A stretch of 64,000 bases of DNA from Rosellinia necatrix (lineage: Eukaryota; Ascomycota; Sordariomycetes; Xylariales; Xylariaceae). The notes beneath the pieces are model-generated. The model had not been told where the DNA came from, did not search any database, and saw only the letters and a program-made list of their open reading frames with translations. The position numbers and the translations under genes were made by a program. Location: the NCBI GenBank assembly GCA_021209875.1, contig JAGYVD010000004.1, forward strand, positions 372,001 to 436,000. Direction: 5' to 3'. Positions within the stretch are counted from its first letter, which is position 1. Every line of letters starts with the position of its first letter. Below are positions 10,032 to 20,406 of the stretch, piece by piece.

Positions 10032-11333
10032 TCATATCTCGTCCTCCTCGTCGTCGAAGTCGTCCTCCCGGCCCATATCATACAAGATGCGCCCGCCCCC
10101 GCCGCCGGCGCCGACGTCGGTCTGCGCGTCGAAGTACGGCAGCACGACGCGGTCGCGGTCGCGGCGCTGCTTCTCCGTCAGCCCGAGGTCGAAGGTCGAT
10201 AATGACCCACCGTCGCCGTCGCCGTCGCCGTCCCCGGTTCCCGCGGCGCCCGCCCCCGCGCCCGTCGTAGTAGTAGTAGTAGTAGTGGTAGTAGTTTCCT
10301 GATCCGGATCAGTCGCGAAGCCCGGGTGGTCGGAGAGCAGGTGGAGTCGAGACGGGGAGGCCGTCCCCGGGCCCGGCACCAGCACGAAGGTCTCGCTCAC
10401 GCTGCGGCCGCTGCGCCGGCGGAGATCCATCTCGAGCACTAGACCACCACAACCACCACCACCTCCTCCATCACCTCCTCCTCCTCCTCCTCCTCCTCCT
10501 CCGGGGGTGGAGTTGATGGAGTTGTTGTCGTTGTTGTTGTTGTTGTTGTTGTTGTTGGCGATGGCGGCGGCGACCTTGCCGGTCCGCAGCCCGAGACCGA
10601 CGAGCACGCCCTCGCGGCCCTCGCCGAGGCCGAACCCCGGCTCGGCCCGGCTGCGGCGCGCCGCCTGCCGCCGCCGCAGGGCGTGGTGCAGGTTGCGCGG
10701 GCGCAGGACGGCCGTGGCGAGGTGCGCGAGGGTCGCGAGGGGCGGCGGCGCGTAAGGGGAGACATAAGAGGACGGGGACGGGGACGGGGACGGGGACGGG
10801 GAAGGGGAAAGGGAAAGGGATGTGGAAAGGGGGTGGGAGCGGGAGTGGGAGCGGGAGTGGGAGTGGGAAAGCGGGACGTCGACGTGGTAGAGACACACGA
10901 GCGCGAGCGTCGGGTGCGGGATCAGACTCGACAGGAAGAGCGCCAGGTCCGCCGGGATCGCGGACGCGAGGGGGTTGAGCTCGTCTATTAGGAGGAGGGT
11001 TTCTAAGGGGAGGGGTGAGGGGGGGGTTGGGGGTTTATGTGTTAGCTTTTTGCTCTCTTCTCTTCTCCTCTCACGAGGTTCGTGGACGGACGTGCGTGCT
11101 CACTTTGACCGTGCCCCGGCGGGTAGTGCGAGATGATCTCCGCCCGCAGCGAGTCCGCCGTCCTGCCCCGCGCCCGCACCAGGACGTCCGCCGCGGCCGG
11201 CTTCCGGAGGGTCGCGAAGGAGATGTAGATGATCTTGGTTTTCGAGATCTGCTTTTCGTGTTAATGGATTTTGTTTTCTCCCCTCTCTCTTATTTTACTT
11301 TTATTAAAAAAAAGTCTTTTTTTCTGATGCTCT

Positions 11334-11384
<51 letters not shown>

Positions 11385-11589
11385 GTGTAGGAGTGCGTGA
11401 GTGAGGAAGATGAAAGACGTCTCTGACCTGGGCTCTCCTCATGAATTCCCGCAAGATGGGTTTTCCGCTCTGCTCTATGGTATCGAGTACCAACGTCAAC
11501 GGACTGGCGCTATCGCGCAGGTTCAGGAGCTTTTGAAGTAAGAGCAACGCATGGGAGCGGGCATGCGACTGCGTCGTCGATGACGGCAT
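10032..11589 (-). CDS. elp5: Elongator complex subunit Elp5 (Iki1)
   Basis: Elp5 is one of the three RecA-like subunits (Elp4-Elp5-Elp6) of Elongator, which modifies wobble uridines of tRNAs. Exons 11589-11428, 11248-11104 and 11002-10032 give 425 aa. Exon 1 has RSHALLLLQKLLNLRDSASP and EQSGKPILREFMRRA; exon 2 has SKTKIIYISFATLRKP and VRARGRTADSLRAE; exon 3 begins TLLLIDELNPLASAIP. Its end, FDLGLTEKQRRDRDRVVLPY and ILYDMGREDDFDDEEDEI, is the conserved Elp5 tail. Intron 1 has a weak donor (GTCAGA) and a TA/TG/TA repeat. Intron 2 could use GTGAGC (chosen) or GTCAAA five bases upstream; both keep frame. Between the RecA-like part and the tail lie Ser-Pro, Asn, Gly and Thr runs coded by microsatellites. 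Confidence 0.9.
11336..11386. repeat. Compound (TA)n(TG)n(TA)n microsatellite
   Basis: A TA run, a GT run and another TA run within elp5 intron 1. Confidence 0.95.
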
Positions 11590-12472
11590 CCTGGTATTAT
11601 TCCGTCCCGAGGGGAACCGAGGGGAAGAAGGGGGTATATTTCCTTCTTGATATTATTCCTAGAGTGTCGATAGGTGATCTTAGATGCTGATAATAAAAAA
11701 ATTAAAAAATAAAAATAAAAACCCCTTTAACTTGTTCACCTTTTTTTCGTTGTTTTAATCCGTCATGTCACCTAGGTTGGGTAAGTGAGTTTGCTAAAAG
11801 TGTTACTGATTACTGATTGACTGCCGGCTGTGTAGAATGATAGATGAGATGCGATTGCAGGGTCTGATCCGGCACCCCGCATCCCCAATCGGGGCTTTAA
11901 GCGGTCAGCTCAGGTGCCTCATTGGTGAATGTGAAAAAACTGGTCCCACTAAGACGTGCTTAAATCCGCTGGTCTCGTCCATGCCCCTAATATGCTAATA
12001 TGCCGACCCTGTTCAATATTGGGAGGGTGTACCGCCGTTAGGGGGCCCGCCTCGACGGGTACCGATTGTGACTTTGATTCGTTAGTCTGGGCTACCCCTT
12101 AATGAGCAGGTCAAAATAATACCGCTCGCCATGTTGCATTGCTCCCGCCACTATATGGCATCTTATTATCAGCTCTTATTTCCTATGGCCATCATTCTTC
12201 ACTCGCTTTTCGTTTATAGGCTGAGGGAGATATTCTGCCCTCTTTTATCCTGACCATACAGCCTGCTCTCTGGCTTGAGTATCGAGGCTTGGCCCAATAT
12301 GAAGCTGCCATTGAGCCTATACAGAACTCTGGCGCTGCGCAGTATATATAGATCCACGACATGCAACGCAACTATGTTCTGCTGTAGAGGAATTGTGCTG
12401 GTGAATAGACAGAAGCGTCACAAACGTCGTGACAAGCTTTTCTCTCCTATCTAAGCTCATTAGATACTCGTT
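11590..12472. other. Divergent intergenic region elp5 / aspartic protease
   Basis: About 880 bases presumed to contain two promoters. A poly(A/T) tract lies at 11690-11723. The protease has a TATATA word at 12342-12349, about 125 bases before its start codon. No gene recognised. Confidence 0.5.
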
Positions 12473-14074
12473 ATGAATCATCTAGGCTCTAAGGCCGGGT
12501 TGGGCTTTCTGGTGCTTGCCGCCGCGGCTGATGCTATTACTGCTGCGCATAACCAGCTCGGTTCGACGCAGATGCACGCTGCCAATGCCGGGTTAGCCTT
12601 TACGGACAACTACCACACACTCTCTCGAATCCGTCGGCCGCCTGGTGTATCGCGAACAGTAGATGTGCTACGACAGATTCGCCGAAACCAAATTTTCAAG
12701 GATGTCACAGAAATTTCCCCTGATGCCGATCCCATAGGCTTCGATCATCTCAAAGCCGAGCTGAACCAGATTGAGTATATCATGAAGGTCGGTATCGGAC
12801 CAGAGTCATACTACATGATCCCCGATACAGGCAGCAGTGATACCTGGATCATCCAAGAAGGCTTCAAGTGTCTAGATCCGTATTTTGGCGATGAGATACC
12901 GCAAGAATATTGCCAGTTTGGCCCTCAATTCAAAGGAGATTTCCCCGGCGGGAAAATCGAGAACCAGAACCTGAATATCTCATACTTGAGCGGCGACTAC
13001 CTCAACGGAAAGATGGGATACGCAGAGTAAGCAAACAAGCAAACAAGCACTACATAGCTTCCTCTACCCTCCGCCCCCCCCCTTCTTAAAACCAGGCGCT
13101 AAAATAAAACTGCGTGAAAAACCACAGCATAACCGTGGCCAACATGACGGTGCCCAAGCAGCAGTTCGCGCTCGTGGACGTGGCGGCCTTCGGCGGCGAC
13201 GGGATCTCGAGCGGGATCCTGGGCCTCGGCCTGCGCGGGCTGACGGCCGCCTTCACGGGCGACGACCCGGGCGCGGACGGCCTCGACAACCTCGTCAACT
13301 ACGCGCCGCTGATGGAGACCATCGGCGCGCGCAACGTGGCGCGCCCGGTCCTGGCCCTCGCCATGTCGCGCGACGAGGACCGGTCCTACATCGCCTTCGG
13401 CGGCGTGCCACCGGTCGTGGCCACGGGGGAATACACGACGGTGCCCATCCAGAAGGTAAGTAGACTTCAAAAACAAAAAAAGGAACAGTTGGTTTCGAAT
13501 CTCTTACCATTCCTTTCCCCTTCTTTTTATTAGCGAATAAAACTAAACAATGTCCGTTTTTCTAACTTTCGGTCTTCTTCTTCTCCTCTTCCCCCCGGGG
13601 AACCAGCTCACGACGAACAGCGGCAAGACGGACTACTTCTACTACACGATCGGGCTGGACGGGCTGCGGTGGGCGAGCGCGGCGCGCAACCAGTCGGTCG
13701 CGCGGCCGCCGGACATGCTGGTGGACTCGGGCACGACGATCAACCTGTTCCCCGCGGACGTGGCGGCGGCGATCAACGCGGCGTACGCGCCGCCGGGCCG
13801 GCGCGAGGACTCGATGGTGTGGAGCGTGCCGTGCGGCGCGACGCCGCCGGCGCTGGACGTCGTCGTCGGCGGCATGCCGGTCCGCACGCACCCGAGCTCC
13901 ATGATCCTCCCCGAGACGGAGCTGCGCGACGGCTCCGGCCGCTGCCTCTCGGGGATCGGCGCTGGTCCGCCCGGCTCGTACATCCTCGGGGATACGTTCC
14001 TGCAGGAGATCGTCGCCGTCTTCGACGTCGCGCCCGAGAGGATGGAGATGAAGTTCGCGCTGCGCACAGACTGA
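12473..14074 (+). CDS. Secreted pepsin-like aspartic protease (A1 family)
   Basis: A eukaryotic aspartyl endopeptidase entering the secretory pathway. Exons 12473-13026, 13128-13455 and 13607-14074 give 449 aa. A signal peptide is likely (residues 1-22, GFLVLAAAADAITA), followed by a propeptide. The first catalytic motif is DTGSSDTW (Asp118) and the second DSGTTINLFP (Asp334); the C-terminal YILGDTFLQE matches the A1 family. Introns use GTAAGC to CACAG (101 nt) and GTAAGT to CCAG (151 nt), and both junctions keep frame. Exon 1 has ordinary composition whereas exons 2 and 3 are strikingly GC-rich. Several Asn-x-Ser/Thr sites suggest glycosylation. It precedes a HET gene on the same strand; a functional link is speculation. 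Confidence 0.88.
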
Positions 14075-14405
14075 TTGGGGGAGGGTTGGGAGGCAGGGAA
14101 GAGAAGAGGGTTGGGGGAATGTCGTTGGCTACCCGGGGTTCAGGATGGGTCTGTTTGTAAAATCTGAGAAAAATATATTACTAGGTATAACAAATACCCG
14201 ACCTTCCCAATGTAACCCAGGAAATGCGATACCTAATCCAGTAAGTGCACTCCAACACAATGATGTCGGGGTTCGCATGCCAAGGTTCTCCTTGGTTCTG
14301 GCAACCTATCTACCTACCTATGAACAGAGAGGCGGGGCTATCCTTCACTTGAGTTATACCTCTCTTTTGTGCCAACCTTTGCTCACTCTGCGTCGAGAAT
14401 GTACG
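14075..14405. other. Intergenic, upstream of first HET gene
   Basis: About 330 bases. The HET reading frame stays open upstream to 14145, but the stretch before 14406 shows no domain and is treated as leader. Confidence 0.45.
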
Positions 14406-16505
14406 ATGGTTCGCCGTATAAAACTGCGGGAACAATCTCGGGTGTTTAAACACCCGGAATGGCTCGGGTTTCGTCATGATGGTTATAGCATCGGTTCACT
14501 CGGGCAATATCTCAAAATCCGGCCGCAAGATTCCGCGTCGGGCATGAGGGGCGAGGCCGCAAGCATGCAGAGCCTGCTTACGTTCGGCCTACTCGAGGCA
14601 GTGGTAGAGCAGCACATCCCGGAGACCAAACTCATCAAGGATGAAGGCGGAACGTTGGTCATGACCAGAGATTGCATCTCTCAGATCATCCACGATTTCG
14701 TCGAGCGGGTCAGGGCAAGCCGGGAAGAGGAACTCAGGCCCTGGCTAGAACGGATTCAGACCAGTTTGTCCCAAGCCCAGTCTATGATGGTCAATATCTT
14801 GACATTGCAATTTTCCGTTTTCGAGCCCCTAGGCGCGGATGCCCCGTCCATGGTCCGTTTCATTGCCCTGGTCAGCGAGGCATTGGTGAACGCCACGATG
14901 GTCTTCCCACCGGGCCTTTCACGCAAGGGGTTCTCCTGGTCTGTCATTTGGGCCCCTGATTATCGGCAGATGATAACAAAGGAGATGGTCGCTGATGGGT
15001 GGTGTCCTTCTGTCGTCGAGTATCTCGTGAGCACATTCTCTGTGTCCTCACTTGAATATGTGCGATCACAAGGGCCAGCGGGGGAGACTGGCATATCCCA
15101 TGGGGATTGTTCGCCGACAGCGTGCGCGCGATATAGCATTAACGAAGAGACCTACGCCCCGAAGCACGCGTCATCTTGCCGGCGGCTTACAGCACTGCGC
15201 GGTGTGTCCTGCGAGTATTCTAAGCCGCCCCTTGAAGAGGTAAAGCAACTTGTTCTTGAGAATGAAATACCCGTCATTACCGTGGTGGACGGATCTTGCG
15301 ATAACTCGGCCCGACTCCAAATCCACAGGGCATCAAACACCCCATACATCGCCATTTCCCATGTCTGGGCGGATGGCTTGGGAAGCACAACGGAAAAAGG
15401 TCTCCCGACATGTCAGCTCCGTTGGCTGAGCTCTCTTGTGTCCAAAATACAGCCGGGTGCCGCATTTTGGACGGACGGGGTATGCATCCCCGAAGCGGAT
15501 CATATACGAAAGAAGGCGATCGGGATGATGGCACGCACGTATAGCGAAGCAGTTGCCGTCTTGGTATTGGATAGCGATATGCAATTGTGCAGTTCTGCGC
15601 AGCCACCTGACGTGAAGGTTCTCCGTGTCCTCACTTCCGGCTGGATGCGACGTCTCTGGACGCTCCAAGAGGCTGTGCTGTCCAAAGAACTCCATTTAGC
15701 CTTTATGGACAGGACACTGCTGCTGACGGACCTTATGCCGTCCCCGAGCGACATGTTACTATCCCCCCACCTCACCGACTTGGCGGGCGAGTTGTTCCGG
15801 CTGACCAAGCTGTCTAAGCACAACTCTTACGCGATTGGCGACGTTGCCCGCTCTTTGCGATGGCGAAGTACAGGCAAACCGGCGGATGAAACCTTGGCTA
15901 TTGCGAGCCTGCTAGGAGCCGATGCATCGGACCTCGTGGACTTGAGTCCAGAGAGAAGAATGATGCAGCTGCTGCAGGACATTGGAAAGTTCCCAAGAAA
16001 CATACTCTTCCTGCTGGGGTCGAAGCTGCCAGCTGCAGGATATCGCTGGGCGATGGCATCGTTTATGGCTGCCCATGGCGGCGCCGCTGGAGGCATGATG
16101 CTGTCCACCCAGGCACCCGATGCGACGCTGACAGCCCGTGGCCTCAAGGCTGTGTATTATGTGTTGATCTTTCCGAAGACGACATTTAAGGGAGGACAGT
16201 CTTGGAGGCTCAAGAGCCGGAAGACGGAGCAGCTCTATGAACTGAGGGACTTGACCTGTGAAGGACCCGATTACACGTGTGACATGATACTGCTGATGGA
16301 TAATGCACCCGACAGCAATGCGAACGCCTGTGTATGCGTCCATAGAGCCCCGGGAGCCCCGGAGTTCGGAAGAGACGGGTCGTTCACTGTCAACTGCGAG
16401 TATAAGCGTAGGCTTGTGATCGTGAATGAAGGTGTAGGCGGGGCTCACCCGGCCGACACGATAGTATCCGAAATGTCCGGGAAGCTGTCTGTTTGCGTAG
16501 GCTGA
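14406..16505 (+). CDS. HET-domain (heterokaryon incompatibility) protein 1
   Basis: A single-exon 699-aa protein of the fungal HET family; HET domains trigger incompatibility or cell-death reactions and are distantly related to TIR domains. Residues 1-310 form an N-terminal region without a recognised domain. The HET domain starts near residue 313 with YIAISHVWADGLG and continues through FWTDGVCIPE (where typical members have FWxDxLC), ARTYSEAVAVLVLDSD and SGWMRRLWTLQEAVLSKELH. The C-terminal third is family-variable. The start at 14406 is the first Met before the basic segment VRRIKLREQ; an upstream in-frame ATG at 14145 would add 87 residues of unclear origin. It ends 390 bases before the convergent membrane-protein gene. 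Confidence 0.87.
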   Translation: MVRRIKLREQSRVFKHPEWLGFRHDGYSIGSLGQYLKIRPQDSASGMRGEAASMQSLLTFGLLEAVVEQHIPETKLIKDEGGTLVMTRDCISQIIHDFVERVRASREEELRPWLERIQTSLSQAQSMMVNILTLQFSVFEPLGADAPSMVRFIALVSEALVNATMVFPPGLSRKGFSWSVIWAPDYRQMITKEMVADGWCPSVVEYLVSTFSVSSLEYVRSQGPAGETGISHGDCSPTACARYSINEETYAPKHASSCRRLTALRGVSCEYSKPPLEEVKQLVLENEIPVITVVDGSCDNSARLQIHRASNTPYIAISHVWADGLGSTTEKGLPTCQLRWLSSLVSKIQPGAAFWTDGVCIPEADHIRKKAIGMMARTYSEAVAVLVLDSDMQLCSSAQPPDVKVLRVLTSGWMRRLWTLQEAVLSKELHLAFMDRTLLLTDLMPSPSDMLLSPHLTDLAGELFRLTKLSKHNSYAIGDVARSLRWRSTGKPADETLAIASLLGADASDLVDLSPERRMMQLLQDIGKFPRNILFLLGSKLPAAGYRWAMASFMAAHGGAAGGMMLSTQAPDATLTARGLKAVYYVLIFPKTTFKGGQSWRLKSRKTEQLYELRDLTCEGPDYTCDMILLMDNAPDSNANACVCVHRAPGAPEFGRDGSFTVNCEYKRRLVIVNEGVGGAHPADTIVSEMSGKLSVCVG

Positions 16506-16895
16506 ATGGGCTTGTTGCTGTGAACTTTCTGTACCCACGTTGGCAGTCATCCTGTTATTCGGGCTTCTGATCGCCCGGATAGACACATGCATTTCCCCTG
16601 GATCTCGGCAATCAAAGGAAATATGGTACCTGGTTGCTTATCTATTGTCTAGGTAGTTATCGCCTATCTAGATATATAAGACATCTCTGGATCGTGACAT
16701 GTCTCTGAGCACTTTTTAGCGCCTTCACGCAACAATAAACCGATAGGAAGTATTTGCTTGGCAGAGTATTTGTTGCTTCAAAGCACTCACTGGTTAGTAG
16801 TGTCTGGCGACTTGGTTCTCCAAACAAAGACGAGGCCTAGTCTTCGGTGGTCCCTGCGTTTCTGTGTCGGCATGTCGGTCGCCTTTCGGTGCCTT
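16506..16895. other. Convergent intergenic region
   Basis: 3' flanks of HET gene 1 and the membrane-protein gene; no further feature seen. Confidence 0.5.
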
Positions 16896-18236
16896 CTATC
16901 CTTTGGCGGTTGCAGCAGCCACCTGAGGTGGAACCGGCTGTTGTGCTGTCCCCTGGTTGCGAGCGACACCTAATAGGCGACTCGCTTCCCTTTGTTTTGC
17001 TGATTGGTTGAGTTCGTTCCATCTATCTACCTCATTCTGCCGCAAGCTTTCCGGGAAAAATGTTGCCAGCATACTTTTGCCGACCCGTGGATATAACATC
17101 TCGACCTCAAACAAAGTCTGCATTACTTTGCAATGACCGATAACGGTTACAAACTCGAGAGGAATACCAAAACTGTCCGGCGAGCGACTCACTCCCGCAA
17201 CGTAAATATTGTCTAGAATGCCGATGCCACCGATGGCCAAAAGAAACCAGGTATTTTCTTTTACTCCGGCAGCGGCAATTAGGAGGAAAACCCAAAGAAT
17301 CGCAAAAACCAAGGCGAGATATCTAGTCCTTGGCGATGCGAAAAGAGATGCACCGGATGCGGCAAGGTCTTCCAGGTCTAACCCTTTGCCTTCGCCGAGG
17401 ATGACGATGGCATGCTGGCTGCCATTGCCCTGGGTCAAGACCATAGTCTTCTGCGATGCGCGCCGGCACGCCCACTTCTCTGCCGCCCATTGCGGAAGAG
17501 CGCCAGTCGCAAACGACAGAGCGATGCCCGCGCCGGTTATTACCAGGATAGCCCAGTCGCCATACAAGCCGAGAGGTACGGCGGCCAGGCCCAGCTGTAC
17601 GACGACAGTCGCTAGGCCGACGAAATACGCCGAATCATACCCGGGGTAGCCCGGCCGGGCTTCTCTCGCCTTGTAGATAGAAACGCAGAGGCCGGCCTTG
17701 AGCGGCGGCTCCGGGCTTTTGGAGTTTGTCTGCTTCTCCGCGAGCATTTCTTTGACGCGTGTGCGGATGGGCCCCCCGGCGCGGCCGCCATCCATCCACC
17801 ACTCGAAATCGCGGACGAGCCGGCCGAGGACCCAGGCGGAATTGTCACGGACGAAGCCGTTTTGGGCATTGATCACCTTGCAAGGACAATCGGCGGCGGG
17901 CATCAGTCTATTCTCCCCGACGACGCTGACGAGGGCGGCGACCGAGTAGGCGACCCAGCCTAGAGCCAGAGGTCCGTTTCAGCAGATGTGTGCCAAGGGC
18001 GTGTGTGCACATCCGCCGTATCCCGACAGATGACACCATGTGCGCTTACCGAATGAGAAGGCGACCGGAGTCAAGCGACGCCCCGCCAGCTGAGCGATGG
18101 CCTTGGCCACCACATCGCCGCCGAGGAGGAGCAGCACGGAAAACACGTCGGAAGGGTTGGTGAATTGCTGGGCCAGCGCAGAGGCCGAAGTGGCGGCGTT
18201 GGAGTCGCGTAGGAATAGGGATGGCAGCACAGGCAT
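16896..18236 (-). CDS. Conserved fungal multi-span membrane protein, unknown function
   Basis: A 416-aa membrane protein in two exons (18236-18050 and 17959-16896) joined by a 90-nt intron (GTAAGC to CTCTAG); the junction reads VAFSFGWVAYSVAALVS. Hydrophobic segments lie near residues 58-78, about 175-230 (YFVGLATVVVQLGLAAVPLG, then AILVITGAGIALSF) and about 285-325 (LALVFAILWVFLLIAAAG, then TWFLLAIGGIGILDNIYV). Conserved-looking landmarks are NRLMPAADCPCKVIN, NSAWVLGRLVRDFEWWMDGG and KAGLCVSIYKA. I recognise it as a fungal family of conserved hypothetical proteins but know no function. It lies between two HET genes, convergent with the first and divergent from the second. Confidence 0.82.
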
Positions 18237-18548
18237 CTTTTGATATCATTGAAGTAGATGATGATGATGATCATATGAAGCTTACTTCGTTACATGCACG
18301 TAGCGTCGCGGAGGATGGATTCGTAGATGAAGTAATTGCCGTGCTATATCCATTTAACGGGTGATTCAATAAGTGGCTATTTCTCCACCAGAGACGCTCC
18401 CGAGGCCCCGTCTGATAATTATAGGCTACAGCTGAGTGCGGCTGCAGTATAACTAGCCTATAACTACCTACTGTTGTTATAGGTATTTAAGCCACTCAGG
18501 TCCACCACGACGGCAACCATAATTACAGTCATCTTCTGTGTTCGCATC
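18237..18548. promoter_or_regulatory. Shared divergent upstream region of the membrane-protein gene and HET gene 2
   Basis: 312 bases separate two divergently transcribed start codons, so the two promoters must overlap or abut. A TGATGATGATGATGATCAT run (about 18257-18273) lies close to the membrane-protein start. Factor sites were not identified. Confidence 0.5.
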
Positions 18549-20406
18549 ATGGATATCTACCTGGTAAAAATCTGCGAGCGGCCTGACGGTTCGTTGTATA
18601 TCGACCGGAAGCCCCACGCCACGACCGACGACGACTACATCGCCATATCCCACGTCTGGGGAACTCCTGACACCGTCCAGGAGCTCGGCGTCGACGGCGT
18701 CGCATGTGAGCCCACGTCTTCTACTTGGTCAGGCAGGTAGTGTGTTCGGCTGGCATCTAAGATGCTGATCATGGTCGCGCGTCTTCGCAGGGAAGGTGTC
18801 GCTTAGTCCCGCAAAGCAACATATCCTGTCTCTCCTGCGGCGCCGCGACATATGTGGCCATGGGTGGTTCTGGATGGACCTCTTCTGCATCGACCAAACC
18901 GAGTCATCCCCCATCAGCATCGCCGACCAGCTCACCGCTATCCCCTCCATTTACAAGTCTAGCCGGTGCGTCAAGGTCTTGCTGGAAAGTCCGGTCTGCA
19001 CCCGGTGGCAAGAGATCGCCATCCGAGCCTTTGAGCAGGGCCCCATCGGCGAGGAAGCGTTCGGGGAGGATGAATCGGCCCATGCAAGGTCGTGCCCGCA
19101 CTTTCTCATCGCCGATCCATGGTTCGACAGGCTCTGGACACGGCAGGAGGGCCTGTACGCTGGTGTGTTGGATTTCATCCCTCTGAAGCCGGTGCCATGC
19201 AAGCCCCATAAGCAGGGCCCTACAGCTGTTTGGATCGCGCACGGGACCCTCCTCGCCCATCGTTTCAAAGTAGAAACATTCCTTCTGGACAAGCTAGCGT
19301 ACCACGGCCTGCAGCCCGAAGCGGCCGCTGGGTCGCTGTTCTCCATCTACTTTGACGTCGTGTACAGACGTCGCTTGAACGTGCTGCTCGCCTACAACTG
19401 TGAGCCGGGTCCCAGCCCCGGGTACAATCCCATCCTGCAGGCGTGGAAGAGCCAGCGATGCACAACGAAGCCGCGCGACTACGTCCTAGCCGTGTTTCCC
19501 GATGTGGCCGGGTACAGCGTCCCATCCGGCGCACGGGAAACGAGCTTCCCAGAGCTCCTATGCGACGCGTTCCGCCAGCCTGCAGTCGCCGCGAGATTCC
19601 GAGTGGCTGCGAAGGTCCCGCGAGGGATGCTGTGTCCCTCAGCGCGAGGCCTCCAGACGGCTGCGCCGTGGCTTGTGGACAAGCCGTCCGACATCGGCGA
19701 GGCCTACGACCCATTCACTGTCGTCATCAGTGACTCCGCAGCGAGGGTACGACACTGGGTAGTTTCCCGGAGCATTGAAGTGGAGGATATCGACGCCACC
19801 GAGCGGGGGTTGGAGAGTCTCAGAGACGACTGGAAGCGTACGGCGGACACCGCCCGCCATGTAGTCCTCACGGCCCCTTCCGGCCCTTGCACCGGGATGG
19901 CACGGCAGGATGACAGTGACGGAGTCGGTCTTCTGCGGCAGCACTTCGCGGAAACGTTGATGAGTGTCGCTGTGTCGCAGTACCTGTCCCAGGGAGAGAT
20001 GAACAAGCTGGATCTGCGAACCAAAGGCGTTCTCTCCTTCGACAGGGTCGCGGATATCGGCGAAGAAACCTTCTCCTGCGAGCTGAAGCGCTTCCTCGTC
20101 TGCCTGGTCTGCGGCTTATCACTGCCCACCGCAGATGCGGTGTTGGCGGCGGCCGACGTGGTGCGCGTGTCTACGCCTCATGGCCCTTTGCTGGGCATCA
20201 TTCACAGGGAGGCGAGATTAACAGCCAACCGCGACAAGCTCATGCTCGTGTGCAATTCATTATGGGGCATGCAAGGCTTTTCCATTGGTTTACAAGTTGG
20301 TGAGGGGGTATGGATCAAGGGGCGAACCGCCATACCAAACAAGAGCGTTTGGGACTCTGTGGAAAAGCGCGCCGTGAATGATGCTGAGATCAGCAGAACC
20401 ACTTGA
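18549..20406 (+). CDS. HET-domain (heterokaryon incompatibility) protein 2
   Basis: Two exons, 18549-18705 and 18791-20406, give 590 aa; the 85-nt intron (GTGAGC to TCGCAG) lies inside the HET domain and the spliced junction reads DGVAWKVSLSPAK. The HET domain begins at residue 30 (YIAISHVWGTPD), almost at the N-terminus. It continues through GHGWFWMDLFCIDQTE, SIADQLTAIPSIYKSSR and DPWFDRLWTRQEGLYAGVL. The C-terminal 350 residues match no domain I know. Compared with HET protein 1 it lacks the long N-terminal extension, so the two are not simple tandem duplicates. It shares a 312-bp upstream region with the membrane-protein gene. Confidence 0.87.

Noticed and set aside
10439..10991. Several frames of 80-140 codons overlapping elp5 exon 3
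   Set aside because: All derive from the GC-rich microsatellites; only the frame with the Elp5 tail is conserved.
13562..14160. Long frames on both strands over aspartic protease exon 3
   Set aside because: GC-rich shadow frames of Arg/Ala composition without motifs.
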